A model generated the notes under the pieces. That model was not told the origin of the DNA, made no database searches, and saw only the letters and a list, made by a program, of their open reading frames with translations. Shown in pieces: positions 5,532 to 5,579 of a stretch of DNA of 5,579 nt (positions within the stretch are counted from its first letter, which is position 1; each line of letters starts with the position of its first letter). The position numbers were made by a program, and so were the translations under genes. The stretch is from an uncultured Chlorobiota bacterium (GTDB taxonomy: Bacteria; Bacteroidota; Kapaibacteriia; OLB7), in contig CAMLOB010000308.1 of assembly GCA_946481475.1 (NCBI GenBank), forward strand, positions 1-5,579. Reading direction: 5' to 3'.

Positions 5532-5579
5532 GCAGTCCGCGAGACATTGAAGACGGGACTGGTCGGTAGCGGACCCTCG
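5492..5579. other. Downstream non-coding region to window end
   Basis: No gene is supported in these 88 bases. Besides the possible terminator there is a perfect 6-bp inverted repeat, CAGTCC (5533-5538) and GGACTG (5556-5561), around a 17-nt loop. Two direct copies of ACAACCC lie at 5508-5514 and 5520-5526. Their roles are unknown and chance is a reasonable explanation. Confidence 0.4.

Noticed and set aside
1..5579. Phage tail-fibre locus
   Set aside because: S74 domains are common in phage fibres, but the signal peptide on the complete gene, the tandem paralogues and the lack of any other phage gene in the window favour a cellular exported protein. The window is too short to exclude a prophage outright.

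Overview
The window is almost entirely occupied by two same-strand, paralogous genes for long repetitive fibre proteins: a left gene cut by the window edge (3-1403) and a complete 1305-residue gene (1574-5491). Both show the same order. An entry module contains the motif GTTD...ALHLYVN..SSN.LILNTNGS. It is followed by an array of exact 15-residue repeats (consensus GGGxxNTASGxxSTV, YadA-head-like beta-roll), then a beta-rich neck (VAVFGN.DLWLANND, RFYEA, ADIEYILP). After this come a Peptidase_S74 / 'tail fiber domain' intramolecular chaperone beginning SDRAKK and a C-terminal coiled coil.

The complete protein begins with a signal peptide ending AVA|Q. It carries the entry-array-neck block twice, first with 9 repeats and then with 36 repeats that keep perfect register. 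The left protein has 7 repeats and a coiled coil lengthened by a 63-bp tandem duplication. Neither has a cysteine, a YadA-type membrane anchor or a recognisable type IX secretion C-terminal domain. The likely picture, from family knowledge plus inference, is a pair of exported, trimeric, self-processing surface or released fibres. The S74 domain would drive trimer folding and then cut itself off before its first serine. The mode of attachment to the cell is not evident.

Region by region: 3-1403 left fibre gene, 5' end missing; 1404-1573 intergenic, with weak hairpins and no convincing promoter; 1574-5491 full fibre gene; 5492-5579 downstream non-coding DNA with a weak terminator-like structure. 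There are no RNA genes, mobile elements or CRISPR arrays.

The source is probably a GC-rich Gram-negative environmental bacterium. The absence of a Shine-Dalgarno site before the ATG, while GGAGG is abundant inside the coding repeats, together with the style of the GTTD and RFYE..LP modules, fits the Bacteroidota/Chlorobi-like lineages. This assignment is low-confidence inference. The most notable features are long G tracts (9, 10 and 9) late in the big array, where any single-base slip would remove the S74 domain, a 720-bp higher-order periodicity in the array, and an aromatic ladder at one repeat position.
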